Positions 1 to 12,490 of a stretch of DNA of 64,000 nt are shown piece by piece. The stretch comes from Sclerurus mexicanus (lineage: Eukaryota; Chordata; Aves; Passeriformes; Furnariidae). Made by a program: the position numbers and the translations under genes. How positions within the stretch are numbered: the stretch's first letter is position 1; each line of letters opens with the position of its first letter. The notes below the pieces were generated by a model. The model worked only from the letters and a program-made list of their open reading frames with translations, had not been told where the DNA came from and ran no database searches. The DNA lies in contig VWZF01003646.1 in NCBI GenBank assembly GCA_013396755.1, positions 434,001 to 498,000 on the forward strand. Direction: 5' to 3'.

Positions 1-2819
1 TTTAAAGGATTGGGACTGTGTCTCATCTAGTCCCAATGCTTCATCCCTAACAATGCCCAGATTTCACAGAAGCTAAATGTGATATAAAATGCTGCTCATT
101 GAAGACCTCTTGAAATTTTCATTCAAATTTCTAATAGCTAGACATCTGCTTAAATCACAAACACGAGCCCTATTTTGTAGCTTTACTATAAGCAAGCTCT
201 TACAGGGGCTTTGAATCACCTTTTCAGCTTTTCCTATCACCCCACTGACACAGGTTGCTGCCTCTGCAACAGCGCTGGTAGAAGGGCTTAGAAGGCACTC
301 TTCTAAGATTGCCAAGATTGTCCTGATGCAAATTCACCTTCACTGGTGATGCCAGCTTGTGTACTCATCTGTGAATCCAATACCCAGCCCATGCTTCATT
401 CTGCTGACTCTGCCATACTGTTATCTACAGCAGTTGCTTAAACTCTGGTTTTGAGAAGTCAGTAATATCATACAGCAAAAAGTTCCTCATTCAAATTACA
501 TTTAAAGTAAAAGACCATCACTTTTCATCAGTATGCTGAGAAAGACACACAGCTTTTGAAAAATATGCATGTCACTTCCTCACCCCAAGACAAATCAGCA
601 TTTCTGACAGAAATAGTTGCATAAACAGCTACAGTTTAAATGAACTTTTGTTTATCCTACAAGTTTCCCTGTGCTGACAAGATTATCTTCTGAGGACAGC
701 AATGTTTTGTAACTTTTTTAATTTACAGTTTAATTTGTAATTAATTCTGCTGTGGCAGAAGGGCAAGGTTCAGTCTTTTTAGGTATTTAAAAAGCGTCTT
801 CTTTGTAGCTGTACAATGAATATGTGTAAGCTACAGTGATTCTCAGACTTACACTTTAAACGTAAATATTAACTGGATTCAGATTTTACTAGTCTATTTT
901 CTGTAATCAAGCAGTTAATCATAGGCTTGCAGAAGGGTTTACACTGGAAAATGCCTGCTGATCATTACCTATTTCCTACTTGAGCAAGTGCTGGAGGAGG
1001 AGGAACTTTCTGTTACTGGTCAGAACAAATCCTCCTCTCACCCTTCCTTACACTCTGTCTCTGTTCATTAACCTCTTTTTCCACTTCAGAGAATTTATTG
1101 GAGTCATCATCTCTGATCATAAGTGAACTCTTTTCAGTGGTTCACACTATCCTTCCCTCCATGAGATGCTCATATCCCAGCCACCTGCAGGGTTTGCTGC
1201 CTGGGCACAAGTCTCCTCAGCCACATCAGTCATAGCACACGTACCACTTTTGACCTGCTGCCGGTCCTTTCCTGCTCTAACCATCCTGTGGGAGAGAACA
1301 GACACAGTCTGTGTTGCAGTTTTGGAGTTCTCTATAAATAGGACTTGCCCTTTCCCTCATCATTGATTTTCAATCAGATGGAATAAAAGCATAGAATATA
1401 GCAAAATTTTAATGTTCATAGCAGCAAGTACTGTAAGGAATATATTGTGAATATCTCAAGCCGTATATTTTTGTTGGGATGGAGTACAATGTGTTCTTTT
1501 TATCCAGTAGTAATGTTAAAACACAATGAGTACATCCTTTCCCTTTGGAAAAAAATATATGCATTAAGGCAAATAATTCAGGTAAGGATGAAGTTGCATA
1601 ACTCAAGTGAAGAAAAATCAGTATTAGATGTCTCTGCAGAAGGAAAGCACTAGTAAAATGAAACCAAATTTACAATGGAGGAAATAAGTCTGTAAGGGAG
1701 ACTGCAGAATTTCCCTTGTTTTGGCTTCTCTGAGATCAAAGCTAATTTGTCATTGTTTATTGTATTCTCTGTGAAATACAAAATAAATGAAATTGTAAAA
1801 AAATGAGCTTTGTCCCTCTAAAAAGGCACACTGAGTTCAGATAAAAATTGCAACATTATCTACTGAAGGCATATCTTCCAGGTAACTCAAGAGCAATTAT
1901 TGGGCCACCATGATTAATTGCTGTTTTCTTGTGTAAATCAAGACTCATTAAAATTCAATTTGAACTAACCTAATTTACATGAATCATGTATGTTTGTCAT
2001 TTTACAGGTTACAATAAAATGTCCGGAATATGAAAAGACATGTCACATTGTAATATAATCACTAAAGGTGTAGTTTCATGATAAACCTGTTTCAGGCAGA
2101 GTTCCCATTCTGTCATGCTTTGCTCTGCCTGCATGATGGGCCAACTGTGCTCCAGAAGCTACACTATGGACAGTGCCAAGCCAAATGCAAAGCCCAGGCT
2201 TTTAAATACATTTACTCCTGAGGAAGGTTTAGCCTGCACTCACAGCAGCAGAGCTACCCTCACTCACTTACTGGCTGCCATATAAATTTGCTTATGGCTG
2301 AGCAGCTTGGGGCGTGGGTGGAGCAAAAAACTATCCATACTCATAGCTGCGTGTAAGTCACATGTTAATAAACATTTCACCCTTTTCTATGAATGACTAA
2401 AATGTTTTGTCTTGCTTTTAAATAAATCTTGTATGTACTTAAATTAGAAATTGTATAACTGATATTTAATAATTTGCTTTAAAAATTCCATGTCAGGAAT
2501 ACAGTATGCATTGTTCAAGACATAAGGTGTTCATTTTGTTATGCTCTTAACCAGCTTTAAATTTTCTAAAAAAAATCATGAAGTTCCCTGCCAATGATTT
2601 TCAGATATTTTGCAATTTCCAGTAGACTTAGATCAAAGAAATTACTGTTGTTTCTAAGGAAGAAACTGAGCACTGGGATGTGTGCAAAATGCCACTCCTC
2701 TCCTGCAGTGAGGTCCAGAAATTAGGTAGGCCCATCTGGCAAATTCCATGGTTTTCATTCTTCACATCTGATTCTTAAAAGAAGGAAATCACTGTTTTGA
2801 CTATTTTAAGAACATAGGA
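1..2819. other. Non-coding AT-rich DNA, no gene seen
   Basis: No convincing exon or repeat is visible. Small open frames here have no recognisable protein motif. A TATA-like string (TCTATAAATA, 1331-1340) followed by AATAAA at 1382-1387 resembles the spacing in an LTR promoter/polyA pair. I see no LTR ends around it, so it is most likely chance in AT-rich sequence. A second AATAAA is at 1782-1787. The segment around 2100-2360 is somewhat more GC-rich, but I could not assign it. Confidence 0.6.
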
Positions 2820-3321
2820 CAACAAAATCTGGAAAACTTAGAGATTGAGATAAAGATAGTTTAATAGGGAAAGCAAAACCTGCACGCCCAAGAAAATCAA
2901 AACAAGGAATTAATTCACTGCTTCCCGTGGGCAGGCAGGTGTTCAGGCAACTCCAGGAGAGCAGGGCCCTTTCATGCGTGACAGTACCGTGGGAAGACAA
3001 ATGCCATCACTCCAAATATCTCCCCCTTCCTCCTTTTTCCTCCCACTTTATGTACTGAACATGATTTCATATGGTATGGAATATCCTTTGGGTCAGTTTG
3101 GGTCACCTGTCCTGTCTATATCTCCTTCCAATTTCCCATGCACCCTCAACCGCTCTGGCCAGCATGGCAATGTGAAAATCAGAAAAGGCCTTGGCTCTGC
3201 GTTAGCCCTGCTCAGCAATAATAAAAACATCCCTATATTATCTAATCTGCGTTCAGCACAAATCCCAAACATGCCATCCACTCTGAAGAAAATTAATTCT
3301 ACCCTGGCCAGAACCAGCACA
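2820..3321 (+). mobile_element. 5'-truncated solo LTR of an avian endogenous retrovirus (copy A)
   Basis: This is a paralogue of the fuller LTR at 59,823-60,390, in the same orientation. Shared blocks in order are GATTGAGATAAAGA, AAACAAGGAATTAATTCA, GCAGGTGTTCAG, CCATCACTCCAAAT, a C/T-rich run ending TTCCTCCCA, ATGGAATATCC, AAAAAGGCCTTG, CAGCAA and a 3' end reading CCAGAACCAGCACA. A polyA signal AATAAA at 3220-3225 supports the plus orientation. The first ~85-90 bases, including the TGTGGTTTAACC end, are missing or too decayed to see, so the left boundary is approximate. No gag, pol or env sequence adjoins it, so it is a solo LTR or fragment. An open frame of 124 codons starting at 2974 lies inside it and is not a gene. 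Subfamily is unassigned; the ends recall the songbird TguLTR5/ERVL-type group, from memory. Confidence 0.85.
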
Positions 3322-4173
3322 ATATATAGGATCAGACTTCCTCACTAAGGTCATGCCAGGTATATTTTCTGATTTCACTAAGAGCAGAATAAATCCTAAG
3401 TAGGACTGAAATGTGGTGTCTTTTAAAAGTAAAGTCACACCATCTTTACCACACAGATGTTATGTTAGATATTTGGCCAAGCAATCTCTCTCATCGCAAA
3501 TGCGAGGGAAAAGGTTTGCTAATTTGCAACTATTGACACTGGTCACTACAAATCTTCATGCTTGGGTCTTCTCAAAACTGCAAAAATGAAAGTTACCTTC
3601 TTAACTTTCTCTATATCCTTATTTAAGCATGGATAAATCAATAATTTATCTCCACCTTATTAAATTAGAAGTTCATGCCACAAGGTATGATACCTGGATT
3701 CAGTTCCTTTCTAACTCACTATAACACTCTATAACCTACTATTTATGTCAGTTCCTAGAAGCTTAGAAAAGATCACAACAGTGTATGCCTGCATTTTAAA
3801 TTATATTGTCATTGTATAAAAGCAATCATGTTTACACACAGAACAGCGGCTGTGAATCCCATTCTTTTCCTTGCAGAAGTAGGGAATGGAAGGGGCTAAT
3901 AGAGCACTGTAGCAAGCACTTTAGTTACACGTCTGATCTATTCTCTACTTCTTTTTCACACTTTTGCTGTTGGATGCCATAGTAATAGATAATTCCTGCT
4001 GTGCTGAACATTCTAACTTTAAAACACAAAGTAGTTGTTATGAAATAAAGAGTTTAAATTGCTCTCCATTTTGTCAAGCTAACCCCAAGTGTAGAAATCT
4101 GACCATGAAATAAGAACTTAAACAACAATATTTTTTGACTTTCTATCCTCAATCATGGTAACTTTACAAAAGC
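3322..4173. other. Non-coding DNA, nothing recognised
   Basis: AT-rich unique-looking sequence between the LTR fragment and the pyrimidine tract. I see no open frame of note, no repeat family and no RNA gene. Confidence 0.6.
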
Positions 4174-4254
4174 TTTTCTTTTTTTTTTTTCTTTCTTTTT
4201 CCTTTTTTCTTTTTTTTCTTTTTTTCTTTTTTTTCTATTTTTCCTTTTTTTTTC
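4174..4254. repeat. Long T-rich pyrimidine tract (T with single C interruptions)
   Basis: About 80 bases of almost pure T with single C interruptions and only two non-pyrimidines. It is low-complexity sequence. The 106-codon frame across it (Phe/Ser/Leu-rich) and its antisense Lys-rich shadow are artefacts of this tract. It lies directly 5' of a probable ancient repeat. A polypyrimidine run this long could in principle serve as an acceptor tract, but no credible exon follows. Confidence 0.95.
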
Positions 4255-4280
4255 TGTTTAAGAATGTCAAAAGTGAACAA

Positions 4281-4405
4281 GTATGCCACTATGCTAAGCA
4301 CGGTAGAAATCCAGAGAAAAAAATATGTCTTCTGTCCCAGAGAGTTTGTAATCCAAGTGTAAGTGAAGAGAATGTGTTCCAGCAGGTGGAATTGATGGGA
4401 CAAAA
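4281..4405 (+). repeat. Probable ancient amniote interspersed repeat
   Basis: The block contains ATGCTAAGCACGGTAGAAA, then a short A-rich spacer, then TCCCAGAGAGTTTGTAATCC and AAGTGTAAGTGAAGAGA, then CAGCAGGTGGA. This order matches a widespread old vertebrate repeat whose consensus I remember as a 'gtgctaggcactgtaca' block, a 'gtccctgccc' block and an 'agagcttacaatctaa' block. The match is by recognition only and the family name is uncertain. Divergence is high, consistent with an insertion predating birds. Such copies are sometimes retained as regulatory DNA. Confidence 0.5.
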
Positions 4406-6859
4406 GCATCTTCTTAGACCAGCAGTTGAACCAATGAGTATTATAGCTGGAAAAGTAGTTCTGCTATTGAACTAGATTATAAATATGGACATATTTATAT
4501 TAAATCTTAACTAAGAGATCTTAGTATTCGATTAACTTCTGGGCATATACCCATCTGGACTGGTTCCAACAGAACTGAGAGGGTGAGAGATGCTTAATCA
4601 TAACAGATTTATAGACTTCATAATACCACATGAAACTGAGAGGAATTAATGGGAGAAAGAAATAGAAAATACTCTAAAACCTTTTCAGTAAATCTGCATC
4701 CCAATCAAGAAAATATTTCCTTTTTCTGTCATGATTAATTAGCATATAAGAAATCCAAGAGAGGATAGGATCAATAAGCAATTGGTAAAGTAATAATTAA
4801 AAGCAAAGCTTTACAACATTCTTCGTTTTAAATATTTCATTCTTGTCAGTTGCTGATTCCACTGGGTTTTAGGATATGCTTCCTACACTCCAAATACTTT
4901 AGTTAGTTTGGTAATAATCTACTTGACTCAGATTCACTGAGGAGGGAGATGAATATACTGTTCCCCAATACTGTGGTGCAGATGCACACAGTAAAAATTA
5001 CAAGAACTCTTGATGTTGGTTCTTAAAAAGTCTGGTTTGATTAATCATTAAATAATCATTACAAAAGAGCAGGAATTAACACACCTGCCCAACCCTCAAC
5101 CCTCCCTCCAAATCTGAAAAGACTTTTAAAAGTGGGACTTGTGAGGAGATAGGACAGGAGAAAATGTTTCACTTCGAAGTAGAAAGAAGAGAAACTTACA
5201 GAGATTTGGTTCAGGAAAACACGTGAGAAGGAATCATCTATTTATGCCTAAGACTTTGTAAGCAATCATTAAAGCTTCCAAGTGTACACTAACTTACACA
5301 GAAGATCATCCATATTTGTATAAGGCCCCAAAAAAAGTGCCATATCAAATTTTGACATGTATTCAGTTATTATATATCAAAAGTGCTGAATAGGAATGAC
5401 AGCTCCCAGAAAATGTTCCTTCCTTTGCTTATAAAACACTACGTGAACTCAGGAAAGTCTTTCACCTTGAATGATACTATTTCCCTATTTCTAACGTATT
5501 ATTCACAGGATTATTCAATATGAGAATTTAGTTCCTTGTTTGTATACCATTCCTGTACTCAAATGAAAAATGCAGTACTAAAAAGCCAGATATCCCAATA
5601 AAAGAAATCCCAATAAAAGAAATCACTGAGAAAAAATACTGAAAGTACATTTTATTTTAAACATTCACTCAACTGTTTTTCTGAGTTGTTTTTGTAGCAT
5701 TATATTTATTTTATTATTCTGCATTTTGAGATATGCCTATTTGAAGATTGTGGAAGCTATGGAATATGTAGGTCAGTCTCAGCATCAAATTTTACCAAAA
5801 AAAAATGGAAAACTCCCAAAGGAAAAGCTGGACAGAGCCAGCCCTTAAAATTACAAAATACAGGCTTCACAGATTTTCCTTTGCATCAACTTAATCTGAG
5901 GTCGATATATACATTACCACTCCAGCAGCTAGAGCTGTGTCCAATGTTACAGTGGCACCATTTATCAAAACAAAGCATTTGTTTAAAATAACTGATGACT
6001 GTCACGTGCTGACTGCCAAGTACAGGACACAGAAATGGTACTGAGTAATACAAAAGCTCAGTCTCCTTTGTCTTTCTCCTTTTCCACCGCTACTAAGAAA
6101 AAGAACGCCATTAAGAGATCAAGAGCTCTTAAAACGATTGTGGAGGTGAATAGTGTGCAAATGAGCCTTAGAGAGCAACTTCAGTACCTATGTCTGTCTA
6201 ATTCTCCTTAAAACAAAAAATGTCAGGCTGCTTGCAGCTTGTGGAAGCTTAGTTTAAGAAAAAGAAGGGTAAATATTAAGTCTGTCTAGATATTTTTATC
6301 CTTATAGACAAGTAAGGTAGGTAGTAGTGACCAAAATATGGAACTTGGAGAAATTTTTCAATGTGGTTTCTAACAAAACTGGATTGAAATCCTGTTATTC
6401 AAGCTTTTTCTGAGATGGTTATGTAAAACCAAATCCCACGCTTGGCAACACTGATACATAATACATAAAATTTAAGCAGGCCCCGAATTTTTTTCATCTA
6501 TACAATCAAGCTTCTCTCTTCCTTATATGACAGCAGGTATGTCCTGACCTAAGATTTAGAACACAGAAATTGTAGTCGGTGATTGCCACATGCCTGTGAT
6601 TGTTGTGTGCCTGCAGGTCTAGACCAGTTCCCCAAGGAACAGCACCCGGGGAGGGGAGGGCCAGCTCTTTTTTCTGGTGCCAGGGCAGAGAGCCCTGCAC
6701 CACAGCTCCAGGCTGCATGTGACAGAGCAGGGTGCCAGGCCTGAACCCAAGAAGAGATTGAAGGTACTAAATCTGGCAGCAAGGTCTGTTCGATTGTGCA
6801 GCTTACAGCCCCGGAGCTGTAGGTCACCGAAGCAGCACGGAACTCCTTGATCCCTAATG
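4406..6859. other. Non-coding AT-rich DNA, no gene seen
   Basis: Mostly unique-looking sequence. It includes a perfect two-unit tandem repeat at 5592-5621 (listed separately). Bases 6640-6850 are clearly more GC-rich than the surroundings and carry three overlapping minus-strand open frames of 70-130 codons. None has a recognisable domain, a splice-bounded structure or biased codon use, so they are not called as genes. Confidence 0.55.
5592..5624. repeat. Two-unit 15-bp tandem repeat
   Basis: The unit ATCCCAATAAAAGAA occurs twice in tandem, perfectly, followed by the first four bases of a third unit. Each unit contains AATAAA. It is probably a small replication-slippage duplication. Confidence 0.9.
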
Positions 6860-6945
6860 TGCCTCATTATTACAGGCAAAGAAACTGTGAAAGGAATGAA
6901 GCAACAAGCCAAGGCCACAGAAAAGTGCAGAGCCAAACCAGAAAA
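6860..6945 (-). repeat. Probable ancient MIR SINE core
   Basis: Read on the plus strand the block runs CCTCATTATTACAGGCAA, GAAACTGTGAAAGG, CAAGCCAAGGCCACAG and GCAGAGCCAAACCAG. This parallels the reverse complement of the MIR core as I remember it: ttttacag, gaggaaactgagg, cttgcccaaggtcacac, then ggcagagcc. The element would therefore lie on the minus strand. MIRs are old amniote tRNA-derived SINEs; recognisable copies in birds are few and decayed. It overlaps a 130-codon minus-strand frame, which is then best explained as repeat-derived. Confidence 0.55.
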
Positions 6946-9900
6946 GTAGTCATCTCTCCGAGGCCTGTGGTAGTGACATGGTGTGTGGGCACCACCATGC
7001 CGGTTTGTCAATGTAAGCTATTCTATGTCTGAGGCTTAGCAGGTTTACACTCTTCTAAATAGTACTGTAAAACCCAGCAAGGCAAAAACTCTCTACTCCA
7101 GATCTGTCTGTCAAAGATCTCATCTGTCCTGACCTATTCTGTTCAAGATCTGTCTTCAGTTCAATGCTACTTCAAGAAGGAAAGTGGTAACACTCATTCA
7201 GTAAAGAAACTGATTTTGAAGTGCACACAATTCTTCCAAAATAATAAAGCAAAGAACAAGCCAGGTTGCATATTTATTTCTGAAACCTATGGAAAACCAC
7301 CAAATCAGAAGCCTAGTTCCTAAACAGTCATTAACACTTCTCAGCACTGCGACAAGAAGCTCACCAGCTTCTGGCCATTTTTTTGCAAAGAGCCAGCATT
7401 TTGTGATCTATGTGAACCATCTGCTTACAGGTTCAGTCAAAGGCAAGAGGATATACATCTGAGACATCAATAATGAGCAGATATTTAAGGGGAAAATATT
7501 GTCTGAAGTGGAAACAATCCACACAACATAAGAAATTTGATGCCGCCAGCCCAATTCACACACCTGCAGCATTCACAGTTTGTCTCCCAAATCCTTGTCA
7601 AGATATTTTCAAATGGGTTGACACAGGAGCAAAACACTATAAATTTTTTAAGATAATCACAGCATCTTCAGTTTTAAGAATTTTAAAAGAAAACTAGTGA
7701 ACCACTGGAAAAGAACAAAGATACTTTTATTCAGAATATTTCTTTAAGACTTCCTATACAGCTTTATATTCACATCTTTGTATATGTACAGTAGCACCTC
7801 CATGAAAAAATCCTATGACACAACACAGGGGTATTTCTTCAGTAGTAATAAATGTGAGATGAACTTCAAATTTATCAAGATTTTAAAAAGTGTAAAAATA
7901 AACATAAATCCATGTATATAATATTAGATTAAAATAACAGTAGTTCTAATGTTGTCTGAAGCAAAATTTATTTGAGTGTTCGTTGTGTTAGATATGAAAC
8001 TTATCGCAGTTGGCTAGGGGTTTCAGAGAGCATATTAATATTATTTAGATTTACTTCAGTATTCACATCAAGCTGAGTAAATTATCATATGTAATACACA
8101 AAGATCTTTTACGCAATTATTCTGCAAGTGTGTCAGAAATTTTATGTCTTTAGTGACCTCTAGATCTTTCACATACATATTTTGATCAACTTAGCTCCCT
8201 CCTATGCCTGACTGTTCTCTACATAGTGTTTGAAATACCACAGAAAGAGAATACAACAGAAGTTTTAAAGTTAATACCCAAAGTTCTCATGCTATAATCT
8301 GGGACATCTATTTATTTCAGCTATATCAGATTTCTGAAAAAATGGCTTCTGACAGTGTCATTTTCCATTTTATAACCAACTTCTGTTGCAGACAACTGAA
8401 ATAGATATTATTTCTTCTTTACCCACTGATAAATTCAGTTAGCTTACAAGCTTGAATTGCCTTTAAGTTTCCCTTCTCTGTTTCTTGTTCTCATTTTAAA
8501 CCAGTATTTTTTCCCTTGAGTGTTTCCTCTGCCTGCTATAAGACAGTGTTTCTTCTCTGTAAAACCTAACACTAATATTATTGTGTACCTGTTCATTTTC
8601 TTGTACCATTAACCTTTTTTCAGGCTTTCAGTATGCTTTTATGCACTAGATTTGGTATATTTTTAAGAATTACTATTTTCTTTCTATGATTCTCCCAGTA
8701 ATTAAATGTCAAAGTAACTTTTTAGTCTATGATTAAGCTAGCAGAAACACAGTATTGTGCACTGCATTTAACAATAACATCTGCAACTTGACTGTGCTTT
8801 TGTCTTTATGCCAAAAGATTCATTCTAAAATGTGTAACATATGAAAAACAGTAAGATAAATTTAGCAGACAAAAGGAATGCAGTACACAGTAGTTTCTTA
8901 TTGAAAAAACTGTTGTTGGCCTTTTTTGCACCTGGCAAGTTAGCAAGATTCAGGTTTTATCTGGGCTTTTCCCATTAAGAAGAAAAACTGGTGATGGAAG
9001 ATTGCGTTTCTTTCTTTTTGCTTGTTTCCTATGAAAGTATAATCCCACTTTCCTGGAACGCCGCAGAAACAGAATGAAGGGGCTGTGTCTTTATATCTCT
9101 CCAGCAGCATTCAGCACTCACCTCTCTCAGAAACAATTTTTTGGAAGGATGGCCTCTTCCTGTCCCTCACCTCCTTTACCCTGACTGTACTGACAGGGAG
9201 AGTACACTTGAATGCAAAATTCAATTCTCACAACCAGAAGAAAAATGCCTCTGAGGCAGAGTTCTGGTATGAGCGAGTTGCCCCTTCCTGAAAAGCCCCT
9301 CTGTGCACTCAGATGGCAGACAGAGAGAGACTTGGGATCTGCAGGCCAAGGGAGTTTGAGCTTCACCGGTGACCTGTTCTGTAAAATAACATAATGGTAT
9401 GTGTGAAGCCTTGTCTGTACCAGAACTGACTGCACAAAACGGGAGTTAGTGACGTTGGTGCCTCCACGTTGTGATGCCCTGCAGTCATGCCAGCTCTAGG
9501 ACTTGTGGTACCCCCTTAAGGTAACTGATACAAACTACATGAGAAAATTCTCAGATGAGAAAATGATTGTTTTCAATTTGTTGACCTCAAAAATCTTGCT
9601 TATAGCATAAATTTACAAGCCACAGCATTGGTACCATTGAGAGGGCAGCATGGTGTAGAGGCGGGAAGAGGCAACCAGGGAATGGCACTGGGTGACCAAA
9701 TACACTCCATTTAACAGTGAAGCCCATTTGTCACCAAAAAACAGCCACGTAAACCCTGACTAAGATCATTCACACCGTTCCATATTCTCTAACTTTTGCA
9801 CAATAGCTTCATACTTGTAATTATTTGTCCTAATTTTCTTATTATAATACAGACATATTTCTATTACACCAGCCTAAGCTGAAAAGGGAGAAACCATTGA

Positions 9901-9976
9901 TAAACATGTCATGATTTTGGAAAAATTCAGGGAAATGTTTCTTCCATAGAGAATATATCAGTAAATGACAGTGACA
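6946..9976. other. Non-coding DNA, no gene seen
   Basis: AT-rich with no identifiable coding exon. Bases 9130-9520 are less AT-rich and contain overlapping open frames of 60-102 codons on both strands, the usual sign of chance openness. A stretch near 9645-9700 (GCAGCATGGTGTAGAGG) faintly resembles the tRNA-derived head of a MIR-type SINE, too weak to call. Confidence 0.55.
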
Positions 9977-10040
9977 GGAAAAAAACCCAACAAACAAAAG
10001 TCAAACCAAAACAAAAACAAAGTAAACAAAAAAAAAACCC
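9977..10040. repeat. A/C-rich low-complexity tract
   Basis: Runs of A broken by single or double C (such as AAAAACCCAACAAACAAAAG), ending in ten As and CCC. Similar tracts recur in this window at 10.6, 36.1, 45.7, 54.3 and 56.1 kb. No SINE or LINE body is visible directly 5' of this one. Confidence 0.9.
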
Positions 10041-10610
10041 AGCTATCGACATTAACTTCAAATTAGTAACTATTTCTGGCTACTAACTAGAATGGTAACT
10101 GAAATTACAGTGAGAAATTTTATGCAAAAGGGTATTTCTGCACAACTAGATCAAAAGCTCTAAGAAAATGTTGACATGGTGCAGGAAACCTCCAGGGGGA
10201 AATTGTTCATCTCTAGACTACCTTTATATTGGCAAATCAACTGAGCCTACAGTCACTTTCTGACACAAACGCCAAAACACAATTAATGGATCTTGTCTCC
10301 ACTATTAAACTCTCTTACATGCAAAATTATGGCAGCCACCTCCAGACTCCCTGCTTGGAACAAATTTTGGTTTATATGAACCCATGATCCATGCTTAAGA
10401 ACTGTTTGGTATAGTGTTAAATTAGTCTGGTCCCAAAATCTAAAAACTTAATTACAAAGATAATGAATGTTCCTTTCACAGGTATAATCACCATAATTAG
10501 AATATACACCTAATATTTGATGTGAGGGAGTGGGAGAGAGAAGTCACAATGGTTCATAATACTACTCTAAACTCTAGGCAGTATCCAAACTTCGATCTAT
10601 TTATGGCACC

Positions 10611-10695
10611 TAAAAAAACCCAAAAACAAACCCAAAAAACAGCCAAACAACAAAAAAACCCCAAACCAAACCAAAACCTAACAAAACAGAAAATA
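10611..10695. repeat. A/C-rich low-complexity tract beside a CR1 copy
   Basis: About 85 bases of A with short C interruptions, ending about 50 bases before the 3' end of a minus-strand CR1 fragment. The 102-codon frame that reads through it (Lys/Gln/Asn/Pro-rich) is an artefact. Confidence 0.9.
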
Positions 10696-10748
10696 CACTA
10701 CACATTCTTCAAGAATGTTTATAAATCTAAGGTAATAGGTCATCCACA

Positions 10749-11204
10749 CAGAATCACAGAATGGCTGTGCTTAGAAGGGACCTCTAGAGGTCATCTAGTC
10801 CAACTTCCCTGCTCGAGCAGGTTTACCTAGAATGGGTGCAGAGAATACATCCAGGAAAGTTTAGAATGTCTGCAGAGAAGGAAACTCCACAAAAGTTTTG
10901 GACAGTCTGTTCTGGTACTCTGTCGTTCCCACAGTAAACAAGCTCTTCCTCATACTCAGGTGGAACTTCCTTCTTTCAGATTGTGTCCATTTCCCCTTGT
11001 CCTGTTGCTGGGCACCACTGCCTCATTCTCTTGACATCCAACATTAAGAGACGGCAGACATTGATGAGACCCCATCAGTTCTCTTTTTTCCAGGCTAAAC
11101 AGGTCCAGCTCCCTCGCCTTTCCTCAAAGGAGAGATGCTCTTTGATCACCTTCATAACCCTCCCCTGGACCCTCCCCAGTAGTTCCTTGTCTTTCTTGAA
11201 CCAG
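10749..11204 (-). mobile_element. CR1 LINE 3' fragment
   Basis: Begins AGAATCACAGAATGG, the reverse complement of the CR1 3' terminal octamers. It continues with the typical CR1 order: AGAAGGGACCTCTAGAGGTC, ATCTAGTCCAAC, CTGCTCGAGCAGG, GACAGTCTGTTCTG, CCCCTTGTCCTGTTGCTGGG, CAGGCTAAACAGGTCCAGCT and CCTCCCCAGTAGTTCC. About 455 bases of the 3' untranslated region and end of ORF2 remain, 5'-truncated as is usual for CR1 (target-primed insertion). Small internal deletions are likely. It cannot move on its own. Confidence 0.95.
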
Positions 11205-12490
11205 ATTTATCTCTGTGTAGAAAAGAGTTGATCCTATTTTCTCTGTAATATTTCTTAGTAATTCTTTATAAAGTTGCAATTGTTAATAGAATTTTTAAAT
11301 TTATCTGTGCTTGAAAAAGTACTAATGGGTTTTTTCTTTTTTTTTTAATGATCATGCCAAAATAGTTCAACCAAGTAATAAAGACTGATCCACATAATAC
11401 CTCTTATTCCAGAAAAGACTCTTCTTCTAGAGAGAGTAGAAAACTAGAGCGGATATTTGGCCAACAACAGTAGTGATGAATTGCATCTATAATTAGATTA
11501 ACCTTCTAAATCCAGGAGCTTTTTATTTTTGATTCATAGCTTTACAGCAAAAGGTCTAATAACCCTGTGATTTTTGGCCCTTTCAGTTTTCATCAGCTAT
11601 GTAAATTGACAGCAAGCTGTTCACTGTAGCAGTTATGATAAGGTCTTAATCTTGGATATAAATGATGGGCTGTATTATATTTGAACATGTGGTTTCTTTC
11701 TAACTGAAAATATGGAATTGGTGCTGTGGATCAGAAGCACACCTGTACTAAGGATACCTGTGTGCGACATAACTAATTTCTGTTCTAGCCTGTCATCCTT
11801 TCTAAAGATCACTGACATAAGAAAAAGACCTTTGAAGACTGCATAGCTTCAGAATTTCTATGTGCAAATACTACATGATTTAACATCTTTATTAGGAACA
11901 AATTTTCCCGCATTGTTTAAGGTTTGAGGAAATTCATTTTATTAAAGAAATGCACTAACAGATGTGAGAATGTATCAGCAATATAAAAACAAAATAGAAC
12001 AGGGATGATATGGTAAGGAGCATCACTCTCTTACCCTGTTCTCAGACATCTACCACTTGCTGTTGTCAGATAAAGAAAACCAGAATTACTTTATCTGTGC
12101 TTATACTGCCATTCAAAGTGTTGATTAATAGTAATAATAGTAATTAATAGTAGTCTTGGTTAATGGTTATTAATAAGATGATTTTTTATTGATTGTTACT
12201 TAGAGTTATTGAGATAGACAGGGGTAGAGTAGTGATTTAGAGATGAAGCAAAATATTTTTGCTGAATAAGCACTATGAATTATTACCTTTACAAGTAGCA
12301 ATATTTTTTATTTATAAAAGAAATTAACACTCATGATAGATGTCACTCATTGATTTATATTGACTGACAACTGCACAGCTAATTGTGTGATGTGTTAATT
12401 GAATTTTCTTTTTTGGCCAACTGCTTTCTAACTTGTAACAAAACCATCAATGTGCAACCTAAATATGTTTACCTAAATAGCTCTAATAAA
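11205..12490. other. Non-coding AT-rich DNA
   Basis: No exon or RNA gene seen. A short T run (around 11,326-11,347) and TAATA-rich imperfect repetition at 12,125-12,180 are the only local structure. Confidence 0.6.

Noticed and set aside
1331..1387. TATA-like box with AATAAA about 50 bases later, as in an LTR
   Set aside because: No LTR ends, CCAAT box or similarity to the two recognised LTRs; both strings are common by chance in AT-rich DNA.
4155..4475. 106-codon frame rich in Phe and Ser that looks like a membrane protein
   Set aside because: The hydrophobic part is just translated poly-pyrimidine, and the rest covers an ancient repeat.
6619..7011. 130-codon minus-strand open frame, the longest in the window
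   Set aside because: It overlaps two other minus-strand frames and a probable MIR relic, with no recognisable domain and no splice or promoter context.
9645..9710. Resemblance to the tRNA-derived head of a MIR-type SINE
   Set aside because: Only one short block (GCAGCATGGTGTAGAGG) matches, and the core and tail do not follow.
10522..10830. 102-codon Lys/Gln-rich frame
   Set aside because: Reads through an A/C-rich tract into a minus-strand CR1 fragment.
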